64,000 bases of DNA, taken from positions 35,790 to 99,789 of the forward strand of contig JAFUDJ010000033.1 in the NCBI GenBank assembly GCA_017459445.1, in the 5' to 3' direction. The notes under the pieces were generated by a model. The model was given only the letters and a program-made list of their open reading frames with translations, had not been told where the DNA came from and made no database searches. Positions 15,867 to 25,714 of the stretch are shown piece by piece (within the stretch, counting starts at the first letter, position 1; every line of letters starts with the position of its first letter). The position numbers were made by a program, and so were the translations under genes. The stretch comes from Prevotella sp. (GTDB taxonomy: Bacteria > Bacteroidota > Bacteroidia > Bacteroidales > Bacteroidaceae).

Positions 15867-18689
15867 TCACAGTTTCTGTTCTACCTCGATTTCGGTGAAG
15901 GTCTCGATGATGTCGCCGACCTGAATGTCGTTGAAGTTGACCAACGAGATACCGCACTCCAAGCCGGTTGCCACCTCCTTGGCGTCATCCTTGTAGCGCT
16001 TCAAGGCGTCGATATTGGCGGTGTGTACGACGATACCGTCGCGCACCACGCGTGCCTTGTCCTTGGCGTGTACCTTACCGTCGGTGACAAGACCGCCGGC
16101 AACGGTGCCAACCTTGGAAATCTTGAACACCTGCTTGACCTCAATCTCACCGGTGACAATCTCCTTCTTCACCTTGTCAAGCATGCCTTCCATGGTCGAC
16201 TTCACCTCGTCGATGGCGTCGTAGATGATACTGTAGGTGTTGATTTCCACACCTTCACGCTCAGCCAGACGGCGGGCGTCGGCAGAAGGACGCACCTGGA
16301 AGCCGACGATGATGGCATCCGACGCCGAAGCCAGCATGACATCGTTCTCTGAAATCTGGCCCACGGCCTTGGCAATGACGTTGACCTGCACCTTTTCGGT
16401 AGACAGTTTGATGAACGAATCGCTGAGTGCCTCGATGGAACCGTCGGTATCGCCCTTGACGATGATGTTCAACTCGTGGAATTCGCCTAGCGCAATGCGG
16501 TGCGAAATATCGTCGAGGCCCAGCGTCTTCGTGGTGCGCAGGCTCTGCTCGCGCTGCAGTTGGGTACGCTTATTGGCTATTTCGCGGGCCTCCTGTTCCG
16601 TCTCCATGACGTGGAACGAGTCGCCTGCCGTCGGTGCTCCGTTCAGACCGAGTATGATAGCGGGCTCTGCGGGGCCGGCCTGCTCGATGCGCTGGTTACG
16701 CTCGTTGAACATAGCCTTGATTTTTCCCCATGCCGTTCCGGCAATGACTACGTCGCCCACCTTCAGCGTGCCGTTCGACACGAGCACCGTCGACACGTAG
16801 CCACGGCCCTTGTCAAGGCTGGACTCGATGATGCTGCCCGTAGCCTTGCGGTTGGGATTAGCCTTCAGGTCGAGCATTTCGGCCTCAAGGAGCACCTTCT
16901 CCAGGAGCTCGTCGACGCCGATGCCTTTCTTAGCCGATATTTCCTGACACTGGTACTTGCCGCCCCACTCCTCGACGAGCAGGTTCATATTGGCCAGGTC
17001 TTCGCGGATTTTGTCGGGGTTGGCGCCCGGCTTGTCAATCTTGTTGATGGCAAACACCATCGGCACGTTGGCAGCCTGTGCATGGGCAATGGCCTCCTTG
17101 GTGGTAGGCATCACCGAGTCGTCGGCAGCAATGATGATGATGGCGATGTCCGTCACCTGGGCACCACGGGCACGCATGGCCGTGAAAGCCTCGTGACCGG
17201 GAGTGTCGAGGAACGTGATTTGGCGCCCGTCCTTCAGCTTCACGTTGTAGGCACCGATGTGCTGCGTGATGCCGCCGGCCTCACCGGCGATAACGTTGGT
17301 GTTGCGGATATGGTCGAGCAGCGACGTCTTACCGTGGTCGACATGACCCATGACGGTCACAATCGGGGCACGGCTAATGAGGTCGTTCTCGTCGTCCTCC
17401 TCCTCAGTGATGGCGTTCTGCACCTCGGCCGACACATATTCTGTGGTGAAGCCGAACTCGTCGGCCACGATGTTGATGGTCTCTGCGTCCAGACGCTGGT
17501 TGATGCTGACCATGATACCGATTGACATACAGGTGCCGATGACCTGGTTGACGCCGACGTTCATCATCGTAGCCAGCTCCGACACGGTGACGAACTCCGT
17601 CAGTTTGAGCACCTTCGACTGTGCTGCCTCGGCAGCCATCTCCTCGCTCATGCGCTCAGCCACGGCGTCTCGCTTCTCACGACGGTATTTGGCACCCTTC
17701 TTGTTCTGGTTTTTCGACGTCAGACGGGCTAGCGTCTCCTTCACCTGGCGTGCCACGGCCTCGTCATCCACCTCCAACGGTTTCTGCACCTGGCGGTTCT
17801 TCTTCTTGCTCTTGCCCTGGCCCTGCTGCTGGTTCTGCTGCTGAGCCTGCTTGTTTTTGTTTTTGCCCTGGCCCTGCTGCTGGTTAGCCTGCTTGGCGGC
17901 AGCCTCGATGTCCACCCTGCCCTGGCGGATGCGCTCGCGCTTCTTGCGCTCGCCGGCAGCCTTCTCCTCGCGCTCCTTGCGGCGCTCCTCCTTCGACTTC
18001 TTCTTCGGTCGGGTGCTCTGGTTCAGCGCCGACAGGTCAATCTTGCCCAGCACATTCAGCTGGGGAGCATTCTGGGCGAGCTTGGCATCGCCGGGCGTCT
18101 TGGCCAACGACGGGCGGTCGTTGACCACCGGTGCAGGCTTGGGTTCCTCCTTCACCGGCGGCACTTCCTCCTTGACGGGCTCCGGTGCCGGCTCTTCCTT
18201 GACCTCAGCCGGCTCTTCGGCCACGGCTACTTCCTCCTTGACAGGCTCCCCGACGGGTTTCTCTACTTCCGCCACTTCGACGGGCTTCGGCTCGGGGACT
18301 TCGGCAGCAACCTCGGCCTTGACCTCCGGCTCCGCTGCCGGTTCCTCTTCCTGGACGGGCTTCGGCTTGCCGATGTTGTCCAGGTCTATCTTGCCGACAG
18401 CCTTGAGCTGCAGGCGCTGTTCCAGCAGTTCGTCGCTCTTCGTGACGGCTTTCTCCACCGTTTTCTTCTCCTTCGGCTTCTTGGTGAACAGCTTCTCGGC
18501 CTGGGTCTTGACAGCCTTGTCGCTGCTGAACTGGTCGACCAGTGCGTCATACTGCTCGTCACTGATTTTCGTGTTCGGCGTCACGTCGTCCTTGATTTCG
18601 CCAAGGCCGTTCTTCTTTTTCAGGAAATCAACTGCCGTCTGAAGTCCTATGTTCAGTTCTGATAATACTTTATTTAATCTTACTCCCAT
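15867..18689 (-). CDS. infB: Translation initiation factor IF-2
   Basis: GTPase that brings initiator tRNA to the ribosome. 940 residues. An IF2 N-terminal fold ([23 protein letters not shown]) is followed by a long Pro/Glu/Lys/Val linker, then a basic Gln/Gly/Lys-rich stretch with two QQQGQGK units. The G domain has G1 [10 protein letters not shown] near residue 446, switch [18 protein letters not shown] and NKIDKPGA. The C-terminal domains end in [16 protein letters not shown]. Third gene of rimP-nusA-infB, as in most bacteria. Confidence 0.97.
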   Translation of the reverse strand: MGVRLNKVLSELNIGLQTAVDFLKKKNGLGEIKDDVTPNTKISDEQYDALVDQFSSDKAVKTQAEKLFTKKPKEKKTVEKAVTKSDELLEQRLQLKAVGKIDLDNIGKPKPVQEEEPAAEPEVKAEVAAEVPEPKPVEVAEVEKPVGEPVKEEVAVAEEPAEVKEEPAPEPVKEEVPPVKEEPKPAPVVNDRPSLAKTPGDAKLAQNAPQLNVLGKIDLSALNQSTRPKKKSKEERRKEREEKAAGERKKRERIRQGRVDIEAAAKQANQQQGQGKNKNKQAQQQNQQQGQGKSKKKNRQVQKPLEVDDEAVARQVKETLARLTSKNQNKKGAKYRREKRDAVAERMSEEMAAEAAQSKVLKLTEFVTVSELATMMNVGVNQVIGTCMSIGIMVSINQRLDAETINIVADEFGFTTEYVSAEVQNAITEEEDDENDLISRAPIVTVMGHVDHGKTSLLDHIRNTNVIAGEAGGITQHIGAYNVKLKDGRQITFLDTPGHEAFTAMRARGAQVTDIAIIIIAADDSVMPTTKEAIAHAQAANVPMVFAINKIDKPGANPDKIREDLANMNLLVEEWGGKYQCQEISAKKGIGVDELLEKVLLEAEMLDLKANPNRKATGSIIESSLDKGRGYVSTVLVSNGTLKVGDVVIAGTAWGKIKAMFNERNQRIEQAGPAEPAIILGLNGAPTAGDSFHVMETEQEAREIANKRTQLQREQSLRTTKTLGLDDISHRIALGEFHELNIIVKGDTDGSIEALSDSFIKLSTEKVQVNVIAKAVGQISENDVMLASASDAIIVGFQVRPSADARRLAEREGVEINTYSIIYDAIDEVKSTMEGMLDKVKKEIVTGEIEVKQVFKISKVGTVAGGLVTDGKVHAKDKARVVRDGIVVHTANIDALKRYKDDAKEVATGLECGISLVNFNDIQVGDIIETFTEIEVEQKL

Positions 18690-18699
18690 TCTTTCAATT

Positions 18700-18836
18700 C
18701 TTAATTCTTAATGCTTAATGCTTAACTGTTTCACACTCTTTTGTTCTTAATGCCTAATGCTTGATTCTGCTTACTGCCTGATGCTTGACTTGGCGTCAGC
18801 CCAATTAAGCATTAAGCATTAAGCATTAAGCATTAT
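18700..18836. repeat. Heptad array of TTAATGC and its inverse between nusA and infB
   Basis: Units of CTTAATG (several degenerate) run in one direction from about 18700, and GCATTAA units run in the opposite direction at about 18805-18836, with degenerate copies between. The nusA stop lies in the last units. The whole 143-bp intergenic space of this operon is made of the array. Confidence 0.85.
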
Positions 18837-20089
18837 TCAAACTCGGCCTTCAGCACCTCCAGCACGTGGTCGACGGTCTCTTCCTCCAGGTCGGCTTTCT
18901 CGATGAGCATTTCACGCGGCGCGTTGAGCACGGCCTTGGCAGTGTCCAGACCGATGGCCTTGATGGAGTCGATAATCCACTGGTCAATCTCGTCGGCAAA
19001 CTCATCCAGATAGATGTCTTCGTCGGCCTCGCCCTCGTTGACGACGCGGAAGACGTCGATGGTGTACTCCGTCAGCATCGAAGCCAGCTTGATGTTCAGT
19101 CCGCCCTTGCCGATAGCCAGCGATACTTCCTCGGGCTGCAGGTACACCTCGGCCTTGTGCTCCTCGGGATTCAGCGTGATGCTGGTCACCTTGGCGGGCG
19201 ACAGGGCGCGCTGGATGAACAGCTGCGTGTTGTTCGAGAAGTTGATGACGTCGATGTTCTCATTGCACATCTCGCGGACGATGCCGTGCACGCGGCTACC
19301 CTTCACGCCGACGCAGGCGCCTACCGGGTCGATGCGGTCGTCATAGCTCTCCACGGCCACCTTGGCGCGCTCACCCGGCATGCGGGCAATGCGGCGGATG
19401 GTGATGAGGCCGTCCTGAATCTCGGGCACCTCAGCCTCCAGAAGTCGCTCCAGGAACTGCGTCGATGTACGCGACAGGATGATGCGCGGGTTGTTGTTCT
19501 CGTTCTGCACTTCCTTCACGATGGCGCGGATGGTCTCACCCTTGCGGTAGTTGTCGGCGGGTATCTGCTCCTGCTTCGGCAGGTGCAGCTCGTTGCCCTC
19601 GTCGTCGATGAGCAGTATTTCGCGCTTCCACATCTGGTACACCTCGGCCGAGACAATCTGCCCCACCTTGTCCTTGTACTTCTGGTACAGCGAGTCATGC
19701 TCCAGTTCCAGGATTTTCGAGGCCAGCGTCTGGCGCAGGTTCAGGATGGCACGGCGTCCGAATTTCTGGAACTCCACCTCTTCCGACACCTCTTCGCCCA
19801 CCTCATAGTCGGGCTCGATTTTCTGTGCCTCGCTGAGCGAGATTTCCTTGTTCTCGTCCTTCACCTCGCCGTCGGGCACCACGATGCGGTTCCGGTGAAT
19901 CTCGAAGTCGCCCTTGTCGGGGTTCACAATGACGTCGAAGTTCTCATCCGAGCCGAACATCTTGGCGATGACGTTGCGGAAACTCTCCTCCAGCACGCTC
20001 ACGAGTGTGGTGCGGTCAATGTTCTTTGTCTCTTTGAATTCCTGAAAGGTCTCTATCATCGACGGACCTTTCGAGCCTTTTGTTGCCAT
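18833..20089 (-). CDS. nusA: Transcription termination/antitermination factor NusA
   Basis: RNA polymerase-associated factor. The N-terminal NusA domain (MIETFQEFKETKNIDRTTLVSVLEESFRNVI), an S1 domain (VGQIVSAEVYQ), then KH domains (PVGACVGVKGSRVHGIVREM and AIGKGGLNIKLASML) are visible. 418 residues is normal for Bacteroidota, which lack the E. coli C-terminal acidic repeats. The start at 20089 adds ten residues before MIETF; initiation at that internal ATG (20059) is equally possible. Confidence 0.96.
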   Translation of the reverse strand: MATKGSKGPSMIETFQEFKETKNIDRTTLVSVLEESFRNVIAKMFGSDENFDVIVNPDKGDFEIHRNRIVVPDGEVKDENKEISLSEAQKIEPDYEVGEEVSEEVEFQKFGRRAILNLRQTLASKILELEHDSLYQKYKDKVGQIVSAEVYQMWKREILLIDDEGNELHLPKQEQIPADNYRKGETIRAIVKEVQNENNNPRIILSRTSTQFLERLLEAEVPEIQDGLITIRRIARMPGERAKVAVESYDDRIDPVGACVGVKGSRVHGIVREMCNENIDVINFSNNTQLFIQRALSPAKVTSITLNPEEHKAEVYLQPEEVSLAIGKGGLNIKLASMLTEYTIDVFRVVNEGEADEDIYLDEFADEIDQWIIDSIKAIGLDTAKAVLNAPREMLIEKADLEEETVDHVLEVLKAEFE

Positions 20090-20123
20090 GTCTCTTAATT
20101 TTTATTTTTATTTCTTTTATTTC

Positions 20124-20597
20124 TTATTTGAAGTTCAACTGGTACTTGCAGTACTTCACCTCGCCGACGGCGAACGTCTTGTCGACCTCCACCACGACGG
20201 GGCGCTTCCTGCCCTCCACGTGCTGCTTCTCCTTGACGGTGACGGTGAACTGCGTGCCGTCGGCGCTCACCTCCTTCAGGATGCCCTGCAGCTTCTGGCC
20301 GTCCTGCTGCATCACCTCCACCTCCTTGCCGACGTGGTTGCGGTACTGCTGTATCACCTTGAACGGCTGGCCGATGCCTGCCGAGCCTACTTCCAGCTCA
20401 TAGTCACCCAGCTCGTCGCCCAGCTTTTCCTGCAGGTGACGGCTCAGGTCTGCACAGTCTTCAATCCATACGCCGTCGGCATGGTCGATTTCAATCACGA
20501 TGCGCTCGTCGGCGGTCATTTCCACGTCTACCAAGTAGTAGTCTCCCTGCTGGAGCCACTCTTCCACTGCGGTCTGAATAGTGTTCTTGTCTATCAT
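20124..20597 (-). CDS. rimP: Ribosome maturation factor RimP
   Basis: Needed for 30S subunit maturation. Family segments: YYLVDVEMTADERIVIEIDHADGVWIEDCADLSRHLQEKL and YELEVGSAGIGQPF. The short C-terminal SH3-like domain contains the EVSADGTQFTVTV strand. 157 residues. First gene of the rimP-nusA-infB operon; it is preceded by a hairpin leader and a consensus promoter. Confidence 0.95.
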   Translation of the reverse strand: MIDKNTIQTAVEEWLQQGDYYLVDVEMTADERIVIEIDHADGVWIEDCADLSRHLQEKLGDELGDYELEVGSAGIGQPFKVIQQYRNHVGKEVEVMQQDGQKLQGILKEVSADGTQFTVTVKEKQHVEGRKRPVVVEVDKTFAVGEVKYCKYQLNFK

Positions 20598-20618
20598 AAA
20601 AAGTGTTGTTTAAAACAA

Positions 20619-20649
20619 GAATGAGAGGCTTTTGTCAAGCCCCTCATTC
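20619..20649 (-). promoter_or_regulatory. Terminator-like leader hairpin of the rimP-nusA-infB operon
   Basis: On the minus strand GAATGAGGGGCTT pairs with AAGCCTCTCATTC (13 positions, one mismatch) across a 5-nt loop and is followed by TTGTTTT. It sits between the promoter and the rimP ATG. The form fits an intrinsic terminator used as an attenuator, possibly autogenous via NusA; this is inference. Confidence 0.7.
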
Positions 20650-20662
20650 CTCTGAACGGGTG

Positions 20663-20693
20663 CAAAGGTACGCATTTTCTGCGAATCCTGCAA
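20663..20693 (-). promoter_or_regulatory. rimP operon promoter
   Basis: Minus-strand TTG (20691-20693), 20-bp spacer, TACCTTTG (20663-20670). The leader to the ATG at 20597 would be about 60 nt. Confidence 0.8.
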
Positions 20694-20748
20694 GTTTTTT
20701 GCATGAAAATCGCCTGTATCCCTTATTTTTTCATCCCGGGTGCCGCAC

Positions 20749-20875
20749 ACTTTTATGTCAAACGGCGCGGACTTTTATGTCATTTAGCTCCAAGTTTTAT
20801 GTCAAAAGTCCGCAACTTTTGACATAAAAGTGCGCTCCGTTTGACATAAAAGTCCGTTCGATTTGCCATAAAAGT
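20749..20875. repeat. 22-bp-period array: 3 direct + 3 inverted copies of ACTTTTATGTCAAA
   Basis: Direct 14-mers start at 20749, 20771 and 20793; inverted copies (TTTGACATAAAAGT and a variant) start at 20818, 20840 and 20862. Spacings are 22, 22, 25, 22, 22 bp. The architecture equals the 8047-8169 array although the 14-mer is unrelated. It fills the centre of the 351-bp gap between rimP and mnmA, whose remainder holds the rimP promoter and leader and the hairpin at 20897-20926. Confidence 0.92.
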
Positions 20876-20896
20876 CGGAAGGGGGCCTGACCAGAC

Positions 20897-20926
20897 AGCG
20901 CCCGGCTCATGATAAAGCCGGGCGCT
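20897..20926 (-). terminator. GC-rich hairpin downstream of mnmA
   Basis: Perfect 11-bp stem AGCGCCCGGCT / AGCCGGGCGCT with an 8-nt loop, 22 bp past the mnmA stop. It lacks a strong T-run, so termination is plausible but not certain. Confidence 0.55.
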
Positions 20927-20948
20927 GCGCGTGATAAACGGATGCGGG

Positions 20949-22124
20949 CTACAGCGTGATTTCGCCACTGCCGAAGCAGCGATGGTGGCGGTCGTCGTAG
21001 ACTACGCAGAACTGGCCGGGGGCTACGCCGTGGATGGGTGCGGCGGCATGGATGCGGTAGCAGCCGTCGCCCGCCGGCATCATGGCGGCAGGCAGGAACT
21101 CGGGCGTGTGGCGAATCTTGATGGTGACGGCAGAGGGGGCGCCCGCCGGGGCGGCATCGCGCGGCGCCTCGCCGAGCACCGACAGCTGTTCAAGGGGCAG
21201 CGTCAGGGCGTGGAAGTCGCGGACGAGGAAGTCCTGACGGTAGGCCGTCTGCGGGTCGTAGCCGTGGGATACGTAGACGATATTCTGCCCGATGTCCTTC
21301 TTGACGACAAACCACGGGCCGCCGCCCAGCCCCATGCCCTTGCGCTGGCCGATGGTATGGAACCAATGGCCGCGATGGCGGCCTACGATGCGGCCGGTTT
21401 CCAGCTCCACCACGTCGCCGGGCAGCTCGCCGAGATAGCGGCGCAGGTATTCGTTGTAGTTGATTTTGCCAAGGAAGCAGATGCCCTGCGAGTCGCGGCG
21501 GTGGGCCGGAGCCAGGTGCTCGCGCTCAGCAATGGCCCGCACCTCGTCCTTCATCATGTGACCGATGGGGAACAGCGCCTTGCGCAGCTGCCAGTCGTGA
21601 ATCTGCGCCAGGAAGTCGGTCTGGTCCTTGACGGGGTCGGGGCTGGTGCAGAGCCATTTCAATGGACGGTCTGACGATTTGCCATTGACGGTTTCCCCAG
21701 TGTCCTCTTCCTCCGTTGTGGCATAATGCCCGGTAGCTATCAAGTCGTAGTCGTGGCCGCGCTTCTCGTGGAAGGCCCCGAACTTGATGAGCCGGTTGCA
21801 CATGACGTCGGGATTCGGCGTCATTCCCGCGCGTACCTTATTAATAGTATAGGCCGTCACCTGGTCCCAGTAGTCGCGGTGGCAGTCGACAACCTCCAGC
21901 CGGCAGCCGTACTTCCGGGCTACGGCGGTGGCCATCTCCAGGTCTTCCTCCGAGGAACAGTCCCACTCCATGGGCTTCCCCGACTGAGAGGGAAGGTCCT
22001 CCGGACCTATTTTGATGTAGAAGCAGTCGGGGTGCAGGCCCTGACGCACCAGCTCGTAGAGCACGACGCTGGAGTCGACACCGCCCGAAAGCAGTACGGC
22101 AATTCGCTTGTCTTGTAGATTCAT
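20949..22124 (-). CDS. mnmA: tRNA-specific 2-thiouridylase MnmA
   Basis: Thiolates U34 of tRNA. The PP-loop is SGGVDSS at residues 13-19. The two catalytic Cys are in [15 protein letters not shown] and DSQGICFLG. Start chosen at 22124 ([15 protein letters not shown]): the longer frame runs through the promoter. A short tract ([19 protein letters not shown]) before the conserved KDQTDFL segment is coded by an imperfect repeat and may be an insertion. 391 residues. Confidence 0.93.
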   Translation of the reverse strand: MNLQDKRIAVLLSGGVDSSVVLYELVRQGLHPDCFYIKIGPEDLPSQSGKPMEWDCSSEEDLEMATAVARKYGCRLEVVDCHRDYWDQVTAYTINKVRAGMTPNPDVMCNRLIKFGAFHEKRGHDYDLIATGHYATTEEEDTGETVNGKSSDRPLKWLCTSPDPVKDQTDFLAQIHDWQLRKALFPIGHMMKDEVRAIAEREHLAPAHRRDSQGICFLGKINYNEYLRRYLGELPGDVVELETGRIVGRHRGHWFHTIGQRKGMGLGGGPWFVVKKDIGQNIVYVSHGYDPQTAYRQDFLVRDFHALTLPLEQLSVLGEAPRDAAPAGAPSAVTIKIRHTPEFLPAAMMPAGDGCYRIHAAAPIHGVAPGQFCVVYDDRHHRCFGSGEITL

Positions 22125-22128
22125 GCTG

Positions 22129-22198
22129 CAAAAGTAATTAAAAAATATTAAATATACAAGCAAACAGGTGGATATTTAAGTTCGAATCCATATCTTTG
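22129..22198. promoter_or_regulatory. Divergent promoters of mnmA and the SPFH gene
   Basis: Minus strand: TTG (22157-22159), 20-bp spacer, TACTTTTG (22129-22136), only 4 nt from the mnmA ATG, implying a leaderless mRNA. Plus strand: TATCTTTG at 22191-22198, with no clear -33 element, 57 bp before the SPFH start. Confidence 0.7.
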
Positions 22199-22255
22199 CA
22201 ATATCAAAATGATATCAGAACGCAAAACTTATTCAAACCAAACAAGCAATAGATT

Positions 22256-23242
22256 ATGGAAACACGAGAGTTTAAGTTCAAAGGGATGGTGCTGAACGGC
22301 TTCCTGATGCTGTTCGTCACACTCGCATTGTTAGTGGCTGCCATCGTCGGCATCGTCTACGCCATCATCCAGCTTGACGCCACCGACGGCTCGTGCGGCG
22401 GCTGGCTGTTGGGCGGCAGCATCGTATTGCTGATAGCCGACATCATCTGCATGTGCAGCTTCATGCAGTTAGAGCCCAACGAGGCGAAGGTCATCACCTG
22501 GTTCGGAAAATACAGCGGTACGTTCCACGAAGTGGGATTCTACTGGATAAACCCCTTCTACGGACAGAAAAAGGTGAGCCTGCGCGCCCGTAACCTGGAC
22601 GCCGAGCCCATCAAGGTGAACGACAAGACGGGCAACCCCATCATGATTGGCCTCGTGCTGGTATGGAAACTGAAGGACACATACAAGGCTCTGTTCGAGG
22701 TCGACACGCAGACCATGGCCGCCAACCCCAACACCGTGGGCGCAGACACGAAGGGACTCATGAACGCGCTGGAGAACTTCGTCCGCGTGCAGAGCGACGC
22801 CGCCCTGCGACAGGTGGCCGGACAATATGCCTACGACGACGAGGACAAAACGACGGCGAGCACCGAACGCCAGAACGATGTGCCGACGCTGCGCTCCAGC
22901 GCCGACGAGATTAACGAACAGCTGGAGCAGAAGCTGGACGAGCGGCTGGCCCTGGCAGGCATCGAGGTCGTGGAGGCCCGCATCAACTACTTGGCCTACG
23001 CCCCGGAGATAGCCGCCGTCATGCTGCGCCGCCAGCAGGCTTCGGCCATCATCACGGCCCGCGAGAAAATCGTGGAGGGAGCCGTGTCGATGGTGAAGAT
23101 GGCGCTCGACAAGCTGTCCAATGAGAACATCGTGGAACTGGACGACGACAAGAAGGCCGCCATGGTCAGCAACCTGCTCGTCGTACTCTGCGGCGACGAC
23201 TCGGCACAGCCGGTGGTGAATACAGGGACGCTGAACCACTAA
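22256..23242 (+). CDS. SPFH/Band-7 membrane protein
   Basis: Membrane-anchored SPFH-domain protein of 328 residues. Two N-terminal hydrophobic helices (about residues 10-38 and 46-66) precede the SPFH domain, which starts near LEPNEAKVITWFGKYSGTFHEVGFYWINPF. Coiled-coil-rich Glu/Ala sequence follows (INEQLEQKLDERLALAGIEVVEARINYLAYAPEIAAVMLRRQQA). Such proteins organise membrane microdomains or scaffold proteases; no specific role can be assigned. It is followed closely by an RHH gene and a two-helix membrane protein, apparently one operon. Confidence 0.88.
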   Translation: METREFKFKGMVLNGFLMLFVTLALLVAAIVGIVYAIIQLDATDGSCGGWLLGGSIVLLIADIICMCSFMQLEPNEAKVITWFGKYSGTFHEVGFYWINPFYGQKKVSLRARNLDAEPIKVNDKTGNPIMIGLVLVWKLKDTYKALFEVDTQTMAANPNTVGADTKGLMNALENFVRVQSDAALRQVAGQYAYDDEDKTTASTERQNDVPTLRSSADEINEQLEQKLDERLALAGIEVVEARINYLAYAPEIAAVMLRRQQASAIITAREKIVEGAVSMVKMALDKLSNENIVELDDDKKAAMVSNLLVVLCGDDSAQPVVNTGTLNH

Positions 23243-23254
23243 ACGACGGGCAGA

Positions 23255-23437
23255 ATGATGCCGAAAAGCACAAAGAGTTTTATCCTGCGCGTAGACACCG
23301 AGATGATGAACGCGATAGAGGCATGGGCTGCGGACGAGTTCCGCAGCACCAATGGCCAGCTGCAGTGGATTCTCACCGAGGCGCTGCGCAAAGCCGGGCG
23401 TCTGCCGAAAAAGAAGGACACGTCGTCTTCACCTTAA
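23255..23437 (+). CDS. Small Arc/MetJ-type ribbon-helix-helix protein
   Basis: 60 residues (59 if ATG 23258 is used). The sequence KSFILRVDTEMMNAIEAWAADEFRSTNGQLQWILTEAL has the strand-helix-helix pattern of Arc-like DNA-binding proteins, with a basic tail (KAGRLPKKK). Short proteins of this kind follow SPFH genes in other Bacteroidales (recalled, not searched). It starts 12 bp after the SPFH stop. It may regulate the operon or bind the SPFH protein; both are inference. Confidence 0.8.
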   Translation: MMPKSTKSFILRVDTEMMNAIEAWAADEFRSTNGQLQWILTEALRKAGRLPKKKDTSSSP

Positions 23438-23489
23438 CTAATATATAGAGAAAATAGCGTAGAACCATTATTCATTAAGAGACGTCAGC

Positions 23490-23672
23490 ATGATAGACCG
23501 AAAGAAAGCCATCGTATTGTTGTCAGCACTGGAGATGTTCCTGCTGGCTTTCGTTGCCACATTGTTTCTTACCGATGCCGTGGGGTTGTATGTGTTTTTG
23601 GCCCTGGTCATACTCATAGCCTCGGTTACGGCAACTCTTCTTGTAATTATTATTCGTAAGTATCCATCATAA
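23490..23672 (+). CDS. Two-helix small membrane protein, unknown function
   Basis: 60 residues. The N-terminus MIDRKK is followed by two hydrophobic helices (about residues 7-28 and 32-54), ending RKYPS. No family is recognised. Its position between the SPFH/RHH pair and a secreted protein, on the same strand with 52- and 17-bp gaps, suggests an operon partner of the SPFH protein. Confidence 0.65.
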   Translation: MIDRKKAIVLLSALEMFLLAFVATLFLTDAVGLYVFLALVILIASVTATLLVIIIRKYPS

Positions 23673-23689
23673 TCATATCTATTTTACAA

Positions 23690-24163
23690 ATGAAACAGAA
23701 ACTATTATTGACAGTTCTCGCCTTGCTGATGGCCGTCGGCACGCAGGCACAGGGCCTGCGGGGGCGCATCTACTACAACGGCAACATGAGCGTGGCGCAC
23801 CTGCTGAAGGACAAGGAGGGCGAAACGGAAGAGGAACGCCTGGAGCGTGAGCACGTCATGGACGAGATTTTCACGATGAGCGTCACGGTGGAGTTCCCCG
23901 AGAGCCACAAGATGAAGTGCCGCATGAAGATTATCATGGACCAGGAGCGCGCCAAGGAGCTGGACGTCAACTGGGCAACGCGCAAGCTATGGCAGACGGA
24001 ACTGACGGTGAATGCCAAGCTGCACAACTACTCGAAGCGCTACTGGTGTGACGGCAACAAGGTTATACTGGAGGACGACACCGTCATGATGCTCAGCGAC
24101 GACGGAGAACAGCTGACCATCAACGACTCCAAGATGGAGGCGACGCTGAAAAGAATCAAGTGA
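23690..24163 (+). CDS. Secreted protein of unknown function
   Basis: 157 residues with a clear signal peptide (MKQKLLLTVLALLMAVGTQAQ). The mature part begins GLRGRIYYNGNMSVAHLL and is a beta-rich small domain with many charged residues. An acidic stretch, KDKEGETEEERLEREHVMDE, is near residues 40-60. It ends KMEATLKRIK. I do not recognise the family; the layout resembles small periplasmic lipid- or substrate-binding domains, but that is only an impression. Last gene of the SPFH group. Confidence 0.7.
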   Translation: MKQKLLLTVLALLMAVGTQAQGLRGRIYYNGNMSVAHLLKDKEGETEEERLEREHVMDEIFTMSVTVEFPESHKMKCRMKIIMDQERAKELDVNWATRKLWQTELTVNAKLHNYSKRYWCDGNKVILEDDTVMMLSDDGEQLTINDSKMEATLKRIK

Positions 24164-24196
24164 GAAACGAAAACGAAAAAACGATTACCGCGATGC

Positions 24197-25117
24197 TCAG
24201 TATGCCTCGCGGTATTTGTTTTCGTCCTTGTCGTCGAGCATAGACAGGTACGACTGGTAACGGCTCTGCGCGATGTAATGGTCTTCGACGGCCTTCAGCA
24301 CAGCGCAGCCGGGCTCATGGGTGTGCGTGCAGTCGGAGAAGCGGCAGTGCTTGGAGAACTCGAAGATTTCACGGAAATAGCTGGTCAGCTCTTCGCGCTC
24401 CATGTCGAACGTGCCGAAGCCCTTGATGCCCGGCGTGTCGATAAGCCAGGAAGAGGTTCCGGAAAGCGGTATCATTTCTGAGAAGGTCGTGGTGTGCATG
24501 CCGGTCTGATGGGCATCGCTGATGTCGGCAGTGCGCAAATTGGCATGAGGCACAAGACGGTTGATAAGCGTCGACTTGCCGACACCGCTATTGCCGCTGA
24601 GCAAGGTAATTTTCCCGTCGAGCAGCGGGCGCAGGGCCTCTACGCCGTCGCCTGTCCCGGCAGATATGGCGCGACACTCGTAGCCGACGGTCTCATAGAG
24701 CTCCATCATCAGCTGCTGGTAGCGGCGCTCCTCGTCGTTGAGCAGGTCGGTCTTATTGAAAATGAGGAGCACGGGCACGCGATAGGCTTCGGCAGAAGCC
24801 AGGAAGCGGTCGATGAACGTGGTGCTGGTCTCCGGCTTGATGACGGTGATGACAAGCAGGGCCTGGTCGACATTGGCAGCCAGGATATGGCTCTGCTTCG
24901 ACAGGTTGATGCTCTTACGGATGATATAGTTGCGGCGGTCCTCAATTTCGATAATGAAATCGTCCTTCACTTCCACCCTGTCGCCCACGGCAACAGGGTT
25001 TGTCGACCGGATGCCACGCAGGCGGAAGTTGCCTTTTATCTTATAATCGGCAGCCAGTCCGTCGTCCGTCAGGACGGTGTACCAGCTGCCGGTATTCTTA
25101 ATGACTAAGCCTTTCAC
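24197..25117 (-). CDS. rsgA: Ribosome small subunit-dependent GTPase A
   Basis: Circularly permuted GTPase for late 30S maturation. The order of motifs shows the permutation: NKTD at residues 121-124 precedes GNSGVGKST at 175-183 and DTPG at 227-230. The C-terminal zinc site is C258, C263, H265 and C271 ([15 protein letters not shown]). An OB fold occupies the first 70 residues. It follows frr by 8 bp, so the two are an operon of ribosome-cycle genes. Confidence 0.96.
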   Translation of the reverse strand: MKGLVIKNTGSWYTVLTDDGLAADYKIKGNFRLRGIRSTNPVAVGDRVEVKDDFIIEIEDRRNYIIRKSINLSKQSHILAANVDQALLVITVIKPETSTTFIDRFLASAEAYRVPVLLIFNKTDLLNDEERRYQQLMMELYETVGYECRAISAGTGDGVEALRPLLDGKITLLSGNSGVGKSTLINRLVPHANLRTADISDAHQTGMHTTTFSEMIPLSGTSSWLIDTPGIKGFGTFDMEREELTSYFREIFEFSKHCRFSDCTHTHEPGCAVLKAVEDHYIAQSRYQSYLSMLDDKDENKYREAY

Positions 25118-25125
25118 GCTGCTTT

Positions 25126-25686
25126 CTATACGGTCATTATCTCTTTGTTCTTGGCTTCCATCAGCTCGTCGAGCTTCTTGATGTACTTGTCGTGCAGCTT
25201 CTGAAGCTCCAGTTCGGCATCCTTCTCGTTGTCCTCACTGAGACCGTCCTTGATGGCTTTCTTCAGTTTCTCCTTGATGTCGCCACGCACGTTGCGCACT
25301 TCCACCTTGGCCTTCTCGCAGATTTTGTTGCACTGCTTCACCAAGTCGCGGCGGCGCTCCTCGGTAGGCTGCGGGATGCCTAAGCGGATTATCTCGCCAT
25401 TGTTCTCCGGCGTGATGCCAACGTCAGAGTCCATGATGGCTTTCTCGATGTCGCGGATTTGCTTGCGGTCCCAAGGCTTGATGGCAATGGTGCGCGCATC
25501 CGGCGTCGACACGTTAGCAACTTGGTTCAGGGGAACCTTCTGTCCATACGATTCCACTCTCACGCCACTCAGAATGGCGACGTTGGCGCGCCCGGCACGG
25601 ACACGGTTCAGCTCTTCTTCCAGGAACAAGGCTGCCATCTCCATGCGCTCCTCGGCACTGGCTAATGTTTGTTTTACGTCAATCAT
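25126..25686 (-). CDS. frr: Ribosome recycling factor
   Basis: Releases ribosomes after termination. The 186-residue protein shows family segments [66 protein letters not shown] and the C-terminal helix [21 protein letters not shown]. First gene of frr-rsgA. pyrH, the common upstream partner, is not here; upstream is a divergent kinase gene. Confidence 0.97.
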   Translation of the reverse strand: MIDVKQTLASAEERMEMAALFLEEELNRVRAGRANVAILSGVRVESYGQKVPLNQVANVSTPDARTIAIKPWDRKQIRDIEKAIMDSDVGITPENNGEIIRLGIPQPTEERRRDLVKQCNKICEKAKVEVRNVRGDIKEKLKKAIKDGLSEDNEKDAELELQKLHDKYIKKLDELMEAKNKEIMTV

Positions 25687-25714
25687 ATTGTCTATAGTTT
25701 ATGTTTTCTTCCGA

